This document shows positions 36,537 to 45,192 of a DNA stretch of 64,000 nucleotides, piece after piece. Below the pieces are notes generated by a model. That model worked only from the letters and a program-made list of their open reading frames with translations. It searched no databases and was not told the origin of the DNA. Every line of letters begins with the position of its first letter. The stretch's first letter is position 1. The stretch is taken from assembly GCA_010015655.1 (NCBI GenBank), contig ML976711.1:1-64000 (forward strand), written 5' to 3'. The stretch is from Bimuria novae-zelandiae CBS 107.79. Lineage: Eukaryota; Ascomycota; Dothideomycetes; Pleosporales; Didymosphaeriaceae. Made by a program: the position numbers and the translations under genes.

Positions 36537-38619
36537 GGCGGTAGGATGTTGTCGCACTTACACGGCGTTGGCGGCATCGCGCATCGTGTCCTCGGTCCTA
36601 TTTCATTCCGAACATGTCTTCATATGTTGCGCACGCTGCATTTCTTGGTTGACGAGGCAGAGGCCTCAAAAGCATTGTTATCCTAGTGTTGGTCCGCGAA
36701 AAATAGGGTGGCCACGGTAAACGCTCGTTCGTATGGTCGGACATTCGATTCTCTCCGCGCCATAGTCTGTACAGTACACAAGAATCCAGGTAGTCTTTCT
36801 CCACAAAACGTGCAGATCCCCAAAGTGTCGAAAATGTGGCCCCGGGTTAACGTGAGGCTCGCAGGCTGGTTCGAGCAGAAGGCCACGCTCGTTGCGCGGC
36901 AGCGTGGCAGCCCCTGAAATCTCGATCCGCAGTCCGACCTGCCTCTTTCGACGTTGCCAGCATGGCCGTACAATGCGTTTGTACTGGGCAAAGCGGAGTA
37001 GGCGATCACTTCTGCTTCCGTCGCGCTTTATATGCATTCCGCGCACCGGGTAAGCAGCGTTGCGCCGATGGTCGGAGCATCTAGTGTCATGTACCACGGC
37101 AGATGTGCGTGAGGGATTTTGGCGGAAGGTTTACAAGGATAAGCGCGATGGATTTGGGATTGTTGTTGCATTGCATGAGTTCCGGACGGGGGATGTTGTG
37201 GCACCGATGTGGTGTTTCAGTGCCCAGTTGTAGATCGGCATGGCGAAATGGATCGTCGTCGGTGCCGTTGGGTAGATGGATGGATGTGGAGGGCGTGATC
37301 ATTGAGGAAAGTTAAGTTTATACTGTACATTCGTTATAGGGTGGAGAAACGTCGCCTGGTTTGGTACGCTGGAACAGAGAGGTGTGGCGGTGCAAGAGCA
37401 TGTCTTGACGACATACCTAGGTAGTTTGCTTTTTGGTTCGGAAGGAAGGGCTTACCAGGCTGATCCAAACCCTTTATCATTGCCAGTGAATGCAGAGCTT
37501 GTAAATGCTTTCCAAGGCTTTCAAAAATATTCTAAGAGAGAGAACTGTTCATTTGCGTGGGTGCATCTACATTGAGAGGCGCCGTAATGTGGTTGTGGAA
37601 AGCTATAGATACTCCCCTGTGTGCTATTGTACCTGCGGGTAATTACTGTTTGTCATAGAAAGCTGCTAATGACGTTAGCTACCGTCTCCGCAAAACATCA
37701 TCGCGTATTGTGTTCCATAAACGCTTCTTAGTGCAAGCTTGCACAGCACCATTGCATCAGTGTAGCATATCACAGCACAATGAAATTGCGGCCCGTTGCA
37801 GGAGCACTTCTGGTATATGATTGCAAAGCCTCTACGCCCTGGCCTTGTCGGATTTTCCGCCTCGCTCTCCAAGGTTCATCCCTTCATCTACCACGTGTGG
37901 ACGTGCATCACCGGATCGACTTGACTGTCTGTCGAGTATCCAGCATCGCACTTCCGCCGACCTGTTCTTGGGCATCATTGAACCGTCATCAGGCCTACCC
38001 CGCTCCGACGCTGATCTGACATCCCGCCTTCATCTCGACGTCCACTCCCGAGCCAACCAAAGCGCCTAGGTGCCTCCTGTACGTGAGACCCGCAAGATTC
38101 AGACTCCACTTGTGCCCTACGTCATCCACTGCTGCATGACATGCATACCACACGATTAACTTGGATCAGCAGCGGAGATTCTTAGATCGCTTGTCCGCGC
38201 GCGATCTGGCTGTCGCTACCGAAGACGAGGCAGCGGGACGATGTTCAGGGAGGTTTAGGAAGGTCCCTTGTGAGACCGAAGCCATGTAGAGCGGTATTGA
38301 CGAGATTTGTAGAAGCTGTATAACGCAGGGGCGGTGCCATCTGGGTGCCTTGTCAGTGGGTGAGCGCTGATGGCGAGTGATACATACTTACGCATTTCCT
38401 TGTCTTCGAGTGTGGCTCGATCAATGAAGAAACACAGAGAGTCATAGACCAATGCTTTCCTTTTCCCAGAATAAGTTCTTCTGTGTGTCTTGGACGCATT
38501 GTCACAAAATCCAAAACGGAGACGTGGGTCATGTGACTCTCGATTCACTTCACGACCATTTCGAGTTGATTGGATAGATAAACGACGACCCCCTTTCCCC
38601 ATCACTTCCGCGTCACCTC
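36537..38619. other. Intergenic, ABC transporter to RWD-protein gene
   Basis: About 2.1 kb with no gene I can support. Open frames are short and overlap on both strands, without recognisable domains. It marks the likely edge between the secondary-metabolite locus and the housekeeping block. Confidence 0.45.
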
Positions 38620-39498
38620 CTACATCAAAACCTTCGCCAACGCCTCCCCCAACCCCCTCTCCCCCAACCACCCCTCCACAGCCCTCATATCCCCGCGATT
38701 CGCCCTCACCCCTCTCCTCTCCCCCACCTCATCCGTAATCTCCCGCATATCCCCAAACACCCTCTCTACCCCCTCTTCCCGCAGCCGTTCACTGACTTTT
38801 TTATGATGACTCGGAATGTCTCCCCAGCTCTCTGTCTTGATAAACTTCATATAGCTATCGATGTCGCTGGACGTTCCTTCTAGGCAGAGAAGCCCGGGTT
38901 TACCGGCAAAGAGGAAGCCGGTGAGTGAGTGGGACGGTGCGTGGATGATGAAGTCGTCGCGCTTGGAGCGGGTGGAGATGGAGGGGAAGTAGAACCAGGC
39001 GCGGACGAGAGGACCGGAGGTTTGAGCGGAAACGGGCGCTGGTTGCGGTGAAGATTGGTTTTGGAGGTGTTCGGCTGCGGATTCTTTGATGGAATCGATG
39101 CTGCTGAACAGATCCTCTTGGTCAGAGATCTGGGAGTTGAGGTGTGTTGTGGTTGCTCTGTTCATCCAGGGCGGCTGTATTATCCTTATTTTTATTGGCG
39201 GTGCTATTTCTGGCGGTCCTTTGCCCTCGTACGTAAACGGCACGCCTATGTCCAATTGCAAGGTGTTGTCCTCCAGGATAACGAGGTTTAGGAGTAAGCT
39301 GGAAAATGGAGCACCTGGATTTTTGTTGGGCAGCGTATTATTCTCGACGCCTGCTTTCAGCATGTCGAATAAATCCTGCGAATGCTTCTCCATTGCAACC
39401 TCCTCTTCGGGGTACATGGCGAGTAGAAGATCGATTTGCGCGATTTGATGCTCAATGAGCTCGGACGGCAACATGTGCCATGACGAAGAAGAGGCCAT
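38620..39498 (-). CDS. RWD domain / DUF1115 protein (RWDD2-like)
   Basis: Single-exon gene of 292 residues. The start is the ATG at 39498 (MASSSSWHMLPSE); the open frame extends upstream only through a TTG. The N-terminal part (LIEHQIAQIDLLLAMYPEEE, then LQLDIGVPFTYEGKGPPEI) fits an RWD fold. The C-terminal part (FIIHAPSHSLTGFLFAGKPG, LCLEG, SWGDIPSHHKK) fits the DUF1115 domain found with RWD in animal RWDD2A/B. Molecular function is not known for the family. The gene is divergent from the Dim1 gene, with 384 bp between start codons. Confidence 0.85.
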   Translation of the reverse strand: MASSSSWHMLPSELIEHQIAQIDLLLAMYPEEEVAMEKHSQDLFDMLKAGVENNTLPNKNPGAPFSSLLLNLVILEDNTLQLDIGVPFTYEGKGPPEIAPPIKIRIIQPPWMNRATTTHLNSQISDQEDLFSSIDSIKESAAEHLQNQSSPQPAPVSAQTSGPLVRAWFYFPSISTRSKRDDFIIHAPSHSLTGFLFAGKPGLLCLEGTSSDIDSYMKFIKTESWGDIPSHHKKVSERLREEGVERVFGDMREITDEVGERRGVRANRGDMRAVEGWLGERGLGEALAKVLM

Positions 39499-39882
39499 AA
39501 TCGTAGCCGTTCTCAACAGTCTTCCTAGGAACGTCAATGATTTCGTTGTAGATGGGTCGAGACCAAAGCGCGTTGAAAGGGCGCTGGGTTCAATCCAATA
39601 TTCGCTGCGCTAGTCCGACTCTGGCCTTAGCGCGGGGCGAATCCATGGATGGATCGCTGGAAGTCACGAGAAACTGGTGCCTCCAGCTCCAGCATCAGCT
39701 TAAGTAAATCTTCTACATCCCCAAGGCAACTTTAACGACATCACTTAAGCTGCCGCATTTTAAATTTTGCGCTCGACGTAGACAGCGCATTCGCACAAAC
39801 CCACTCCCTACACCCCGCGCACAACATTCAGCCTGACTACCATTCAACCATCCAAAAAGAGCAAGGTCTAAGTCACGCGACC

Positions 39883-40369
39883 ATGGGCTCCGTCGTCCTC
39901 CCTCACCTCCGCACCGGTTGGCACGTCGACCAAGCCATCCTTAGCGAAGAAGACCGCCTCGTCGTGATCCGGTTCGGGCGCGACCACGACCCGGACTGCA
40001 TGCGGCAAGACGAAGTTCTCTACAAGATTGCCGATAAGGTGAAGAACTTTGCCGTAAGAACCCCTCGCTCCTCCCCTCCCCCTAAATATCCGCTAACGTG
40101 ACTATCAGGTCATCTACCTCTGCGACCTCGACGAGGTGCCCGACTTCAAAGCCATGTACGAGCTGTACGACGCGTGCACGGTCATGTTCTTCTTCCGCAA
40201 TAAGCACATGATGTGCGATTTCGGCACGGGTAACAATAACAAGCTGAACTGGGTGCTCGAGGACAAGCAGGAGCTCATCGACATTGTTGAGACGATCTAC
40301 CGGGGCGCGAAGAAGGGGCGAGGTCTGGTGGTTAGTCCGAAGGATTACTCGACTAGGTACCGGTATTAG
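39883..40369 (+). CDS. DIM1: U5 snRNP thioredoxin-like protein Dim1 (TXNL4A/Dib1)
   Basis: Two exons, 39883-40053 and 40109-40369, give 143 residues, the usual length of this very conserved protein. Diagnostic stretches are LPHLRTGWHVDQAI, VIRFGRDHDPDCM, FRNKHMMCDFGTGNNNK and the C-terminal GLVVSPKDYSTRYRY. It is a thioredoxin-fold component of the U5 snRNP and U4/U6.U5 tri-snRNP needed for pre-mRNA splicing; the fold lacks a redox CxxC. The start is the ATG in GACCATGGG. Confidence 0.97.
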
Positions 40370-40526
40370 GGTGCTGGTAAAGTGTGATGGGTTCTAGGCT
40401 ACATGGCGAAGGGAGGGTTTCACGGTTCACGGATTTTGATTAACATGAGTTGCTTGTAGGCGCTTGTAAGAGGCGCCGGTATTTCGCGGCGTCGGACGAG
40501 GATTTTGCTACGAATTCATAGCACCG

Positions 40527-41262
40527 TCACGATGGCGCTTTCACATCAGTGCCACTCTTTTTGACACCGTCTTCCCATAGGCATGCCCTGCTGCCCCTCC
40601 ATACTTTCTCCAGTACACCCCTCCTCGGCAGCAACCTTGGAAACACAACGACGACATCCTCCTCTCCCTTGACCACGACGGCCAGATAGAACCTCACTTC
40701 AAATCCTTTGAACGCCTCATGTATGAAAATATCCTGGACACTCGTCGTTGGAATAAAGCGCGTAGTAGGTGTGCGAAGGTAGATGGAGGATGTGGTACTA
40801 GTCTGGAGGCCGAGACCGCGTAAAACGGTGAGGGATTCTTCTGTACGACAGTAAGTACTGAGCTGCATTCATGCATTATATTAAGAGACTTGTACCTGTA
40901 TACCCTCTACGTAGAGTGAGATAGAAAACGAGCAGCGACGCGGGTGCCAGATATCGCCATGGAAGCGCGTCAATGAGGACTTGCAGCGATTCCTCGCGCA
41001 AATTAATGAGTGTCCATTCCGCAAGCAAGGCCAGCGTTTCATGGCTTAAAGACCATTTCGTCCAAAGTAGCAGGGCTACGACGTGGCCCACTAGTATGCG
41101 CAGCGCAATCCCAACGTAGAAGCTCACTTTGGCGGGAATCGTCTTCAACTCTGGGCGCGTCGACACCGTGTACGAGACGGTCGCCTGCGTAGGCTGTAGC
41201 GTGCGAAGCGCCTGCGTGGGCGGCGAGCTGAGCCGCTGCAGGACGCTTATTATCGTGGCCAT
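40527..41262 (-). CDS. GPI15: GPI-GlcNAc transferase subunit PIG-H (Gpi15)
   Basis: Exon 1 is 41262-40896, the intron 40841-40895, and exon 2 40840-40527; 681 nt, 226 residues. The first half has two hydrophobic segments (VSFYVGIALRILVGHVVALLL and YLAPASLLVFYLTL region). The second half has the PIG-H signature: LQTSTTSSIYL, RFIPTTSVQDIFIHEAFKG, YLAVVVKGEED and VVVFPRLLPRRGVLEKVWRG. PIG-H is part of the ER complex that transfers GlcNAc to phosphatidylinositol, the first step of GPI-anchor synthesis. It is convergent with DIM1 (157 bp between stops) and divergent from the Hub1-like gene. Confidence 0.92.
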
Positions 41263-41452
41263 TCGGGCATCGTATCGTGTCGCAAGTCAAGCTCTGCTTG
41301 TGCGTGGAGGGGTGAGAGGTGTAGGTGGAGGATGACGCCGCGGCTCAGCCCTACGCGGGAAGAAGCGAGGTCATAGCTTCTAAAAGTGTCGGTTGCGGCT
41401 GCCTCTCTCCGCTCTCTTCACAACACCACAAACACGCCTCTCAACCACAACT

Positions 41453-42208
41453 ATGCCTTCGCCCGACGCAATACATCCCGACCGCGTAGCGCTGGTCGAA
41501 GGTACAAGGCCTCGCTCGCCCCCGCCCAAAGAGGGCGCACGCTCACGGTCGCGCTCGCGCTCGCCGCGAAGAAGTCTGCCCCGCAGACCGAAGAACTACT
41601 CTGGCCTGAAATGGAAGAAGAACGACCGCGGCCATGGCGATAGGGAGCAAGCTCGTGATCGTGACGATAGACGGGGAGGCTACGACCGAGACCGACGCGA
41701 CGATAGGGACAGAGGGTATAGGTCAAGGGAAGACGGCGATCGAGGCCACGGACGCGACAGGAGGGACGACGACCGCCGACGGGACTGGGACCGCCCACGT
41801 GACGATCGCGATCGGAGAGACAGAGACTCCGACCGTGGTGGTAGAGATCGCGACTCAGACCGCCGCCGGGACAAAGATCGCGACTCGGACCGGCGACAAG
41901 GTGACCGTGACCGCGACCGCGAGTCGAAGCCCAAGCTCGCCGCCGCACCACCCACCGCTGTCCCCGGCGAGCCCATGATCATGGTCAGCGTCAACGACCG
42001 TCTCGGCACCAAGGCGCAGATTCCCTGCCTCGCCTCGGACCCCGTCAAGCTCTTCAAAGCCATGGTGGCGGCCAAGATTGGAAGACCGGTGCACGAGATC
42101 ATGTTGAAGAGGCAGGGAGAGCGGCCGTTTCTTGATCAGTTGAGCTTGGCCGATTATGGCGTCAGCAATGGGGTGCAGATTGATTTGGAGCTGAATACGG
42201 GAGATTAG
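41453..42208 (+). CDS. Hub1/UBL5-like ubiquitin-fold protein with long Arg/Asp/Ser-rich N-terminus
   Basis: Single exon, 251 residues from the ATG at 41453. Residues 1-60 hold SPPPKEGARSRSRSRSPRR and NYSGLKWKK. About 60-165 is an RD/RE/RS-type low-complexity region. Residues 175-251 align with Hub1/UBL5: VSVNDRLGTKAQIPC, a SDPVKLFKAM helix and LSLADYGVSNGVQIDLEL. Hub1 proteins are about 73 residues and modulate splicing by non-covalent binding to HIND motifs in Snu66/Prp38. The C-terminus here (LELNTGD) lacks the double Tyr of yeast Hub1. The charged extension resembles spliceosomal RS/RD proteins. It might be lineage-typical for filamentous fungi; I cannot tell without a search. Confidence 0.85.
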   Translation: MPSPDAIHPDRVALVEGTRPRSPPPKEGARSRSRSRSPRRSLPRRPKNYSGLKWKKNDRGHGDREQARDRDDRRGGYDRDRRDDRDRGYRSREDGDRGHGRDRRDDDRRRDWDRPRDDRDRRDRDSDRGGRDRDSDRRRDKDRDSDRRQGDRDRDRESKPKLAAAPPTAVPGEPMIMVSVNDRLGTKAQIPCLASDPVKLFKAMVAAKIGRPVHEIMLKRQGERPFLDQLSLADYGVSNGVQIDLELNTGD

Positions 42209-42568
42209 GTGGGCATGTATTGCACAGCCAGTTAAAGATTGAAAACGTGGAAACAATACGTGGACGACTTGGAGAATGGAAAGAGAGTATCTGCCAACGT
42301 TACGAGAAATGCGCTGGTTATGGCTCGAGGTATGGATGGATTTGGATATGAATATCGCATATTAGCATGCATGCTCGGCTTTAAAGTCGACTTCTTGATA
42401 CGAAAGCAGAATCAAGGCACATGATACCCTACAGGCTCGAGGATGTGGGATGATGAGATATGTTATTTGCAAATGATGCGGTCCGCACTGGGTATCATTG
42501 TCCTACCTCGCCGACGCAGAAGATGTAAAATAAATACACCATCGTGTGAACCAGTGTCCTACCCATTC
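42209..42568. other. Convergent 3' intergenic region
   Basis: 360 bp between the stops of the Hub1-like gene and the Pus3 gene. It presumably holds both 3' ends; no gene or repeat seen. Confidence 0.45.
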
Positions 42569-44332
42569 CTACGCATCCCCATCCTCCTCTTTCGGCCTCG
42601 TCCTACTCGGATCCAACCCCTTCTTCCTCGCATACCGCTCATTCACCACCTCCACGGGCTCCTGCCTATCCCTCTCCAACACCGGGATATAATTCCCCTT
42701 CGCCCTGCCCACATTCCCTCCATCAAAGATTCTAGGCCCACCCTTCGGCATACCGTTCCCCTCAACGTTCTGCTCCTGGTCCAGCGTCGACGAGCCCTGC
42801 GCCGCAATCGCATCCAGCAACAACGCGCTCAGCGTCTCATCCATCTTATTTCCCCGCCATAGTTCCCACACATCGTCCATTACGCCTCCGCGCCCCCACT
42901 TTCCACGTCCCACTTGACTCGGACCACCGCCGGATTTCGCCTTCGCAAACGACTTCGGCTCCATGGCGCCTTCGTCGCCGACGTAGACCCAGGGCAGCCG
43001 GTCAGTGTACCCGTGTTCGCGCTCGTCGCTGCTCTGCACCTCCTCTTCGGCTGGGAAGATGCAGTCCCACAGCACGAGCGGGGCGTCGGAAGCCATCTCG
43101 TACTTGGGCCGGGTGGGGTTCTTCTCAATGTCCATGAGTTCGGTGACGAGCTCGGGGGCCTCGAGGCGCTGGCCGATGAGGAAGAGGATGGCGACGATGG
43201 AGCGGACCTGGTGCCAGAGGAAGGCGGAGCCGTGCAAGACGAAGGCATACATCTTGGGCGGTTCGCCTGTGCTGGGGTTCTGGATCGCGGTGTGGGAGAG
43301 GAAGGTGGGGACGGCGAGGGGCGAGACTTCTTCGATGGAGGCGTGGAAGATGCGGCGCGAGAAGTTGGAGAGTTGTTTCGAGGCGTCGATTTTGCAGAAG
43401 TTGCGGAAGTCGTGCAGGCCCCCTAGGAGCTTGCATGCTTCGCGCATTTTGGAGATGTCGAGCCAGCCTTCGCGCATGGGTGTGGGGGAGGCGGCGTCGT
43501 GGTAGAGGCCTGATGTACCAGGTACAGGCGCGAAACAGGGGTTTGTGAAGAAGTATTTGTAACGGCGCTCTTTGCAGGAGAAGCGGGCGGAGAAGTTGGG
43601 CGGCGGGTTCGGACACCATGCGTAGATGCGGATGTCGGGTGGGAGGACGCGGTTGAGAAGTTGGATGTAGGGTAGTTCGTCTTTGAGCTCGTCGAAGGGC
43701 TTCTCCTCGACTTCAGCCTCAGCTGGTGAGGTAGCGTCTTCCATGATATCGTCCTGAACCGGCTTCGGCTTGCGTCGGTTACTCCTAACCCTGATTCCAA
43801 TAACCTGGCCAAAGGCGCTCACGCCTCTATCCGTCCTGCCACATTTTGAATATTCACAGCCCTCCCAGTTCACGTCTGCGCCGTCCCTGTCCCACTTGTC
43901 AAACATCTTCTTGTCCAACCTCTTATACGTCTCATCCTCCCCTCCTCCCCTCGGCGTCGGACTAATCAAGCGCGTCTTGACCAGTGCCTTCCACAGCTCC
44001 TCCTCTATTGTAGGCAACGGCGTCGTATTATTCGCATGATGCTCCAGCCCATTATATCTCTGCCCCAGATACGCAAACTTCAGCGCAATCAGTCGCGTAC
44101 TGTATCTCGACGCGTCGAAGGCCTTCGGCGGCTGCTTGGGCGGCTTGCGGTAGGCCGGCTCCTTCCCTCCCTCGCGCGGCGACGGGATGGGAAAGCTCGT
44201 AAAAGTGGCCGCATTGGGCTCGGCAATGTTCGTCGTCTCTATTCTACTACTCTGAGGCTGTAGCTGCGACTCCAAATCTTTGATGCGCGCGACGAGCTGC
44301 TCGTGTGTCCACTGCTCGTAGCCGGCGCTCAT
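42569..44332 (-). CDS. DEG1: tRNA pseudouridine(38/39) synthase, Deg1/Pus3 family
   Basis: Single exon, 587 residues from the ATG at 44332 (MSAGYEQWTHEQLVARIKDLE, a typical Pus3 N-terminus with a short coiled coil). TruA-type core: ALKFAYLGQRYNGLEHH, the catalytic motif KCGRTDRGVSAFGQ (nucleophile Asp ~168), RVLPPDIRIYAW, FSARFSCKERRYKYFF, LLGGLHDFRNFCKID and GSAFLWHQVRSIVAIL. The enzyme converts U38/U39 in tRNA anticodon stems to pseudouridine. The acidic/Gly-rich C-terminal third after ~450 is longer than in yeast Deg1 (442 aa). The frame is open to about 44524 with an upstream ATG at 44485 that would add an Arg-rich leader of 51 residues. Confidence 0.93.
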   Translation of the reverse strand: MSAGYEQWTHEQLVARIKDLESQLQPQSSRIETTNIAEPNAATFTSFPIPSPREGGKEPAYRKPPKQPPKAFDASRYSTRLIALKFAYLGQRYNGLEHHANNTTPLPTIEEELWKALVKTRLISPTPRGGGEDETYKRLDKKMFDKWDRDGADVNWEGCEYSKCGRTDRGVSAFGQVIGIRVRSNRRKPKPVQDDIMEDATSPAEAEVEEKPFDELKDELPYIQLLNRVLPPDIRIYAWCPNPPPNFSARFSCKERRYKYFFTNPCFAPVPGTSGLYHDAASPTPMREGWLDISKMREACKLLGGLHDFRNFCKIDASKQLSNFSRRIFHASIEEVSPLAVPTFLSHTAIQNPSTGEPPKMYAFVLHGSAFLWHQVRSIVAILFLIGQRLEAPELVTELMDIEKNPTRPKYEMASDAPLVLWDCIFPAEEEVQSSDEREHGYTDRLPWVYVGDEGAMEPKSFAKAKSGGGPSQVGRGKWGRGGVMDDVWELWRGNKMDETLSALLLDAIAAQGSSTLDQEQNVEGNGMPKGGPRIFDGGNVGRAKGNYIPVLERDRQEPVEVVNERYARKKGLDPSRTRPKEEDGDA

Positions 44333-44772
44333 GGTGCTGCGGGCGGATGGCAACTGCTTGAGCTGGGTGCGCCGAGGCACGCGCGAGAGCTTGTGGAAGC
44401 TGCGACGGGGGCAGAAGAGAAGGTGCAGCTGGTGCTCAAACTCGGGGAAGGAGTGAACGGCAAGGTGGGGTCGGACGCCCCGCATTCTTTCACTCAACTG
44501 GTGTCTTCCAAGATGCGTCAACACTGCATTATTTTTTTCGGCCAGTTCTGGTGCTGCCGTCAGGGTCCCGCCTAGCCGGTAAAGGAATCGCCGCGGCCCT
44601 GGTCTCCGCCTCCCTCGACTCTCTCAGAGTCCTCACTGCTTGCAACCCTCAATCCTCTTCGAAAATGTCGCGCATTTCTGCTTCAGAGATGTGTTTCTGA
44701 GATTGTTCCCTAACTCCGCACGTGCTCCGCATGAGCTGAGTCATTACGAAGAACACGAGACTGCGCCTCCCT

Positions 44773-44804
44773 TCAGGCAGCTCCAGGCAGCTCCAGGCGC
44801 CTCC
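44773..44804 (+). repeat. Short 10-bp tandem repeat in promoter region
   Basis: Three near-identical decamers (aggcagctcc, aggcagctcc, aggcgcctcc) lie about 30 bp upstream of the TATA-like site of the VIT-vWA gene. Function unknown. Confidence 0.6.
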
Positions 44805-44829
44805 GCCGTCCCAACACAGCCACGACGCC

Positions 44830-44836
44830 TATAAAA
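44830..44836 (+). promoter_or_regulatory. TATA-like box upstream of VIT-vWA gene
   Basis: TATAAAA lies 357 bp upstream of the ATG at 45193. If used, the 5' leader is about 330 nt, possibly with a leader intron. The pyrimidine-rich stretches before the ATG are consistent with a fungal promoter and leader. This is a positional guess. Confidence 0.45.
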
Positions 44837-45192
44837 TGAGAGCGCCAGCCCGCTTGCACTCCCATATCCCTCTTGACCGTATTCTCTCAATCAATTGATG
44901 ACTAGTGCTTAGATCTATCAAAATCGAACAAGTGCTGTATTGAAGTGTTCCCAATCTCCAGCTGCAGTGCCCTTCTCTGAAAGCATATGAGAGGCCGCCC
45001 AGCTAGGCAGTAGACAAGCTTAAATTGACCTCCATACCCACCACTTGCTCTTGATCACACTCGTCCAATTGTGCTTCGACCTTGTCTCCTCCTTCGTGAG
45101 AAGCTTGTTCTTGTGCGACCATTATTGACTGCACCCCCTTTTAACCCCGCTTCGTACCATCATCGAACACTTCTCACACATCCTTCATCATC

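Noticed and set aside
39585..39605. tRNA-like B box (gggttcaatcc)
   Set aside because: No A box at the right distance and no cloverleaf could be drawn.
41451..41951. Long antisense frame over the Hub1-like gene
   Set aside because: Mirror of the Arg/Asp-rich repeats; no independent start context or domain.
42914..43505. Long plus-strand frames over the Pus3 gene
   Set aside because: GC-rich codon use of Pus3 leaves the opposite strand open; the Pus3 motifs on the minus strand are unambiguous.
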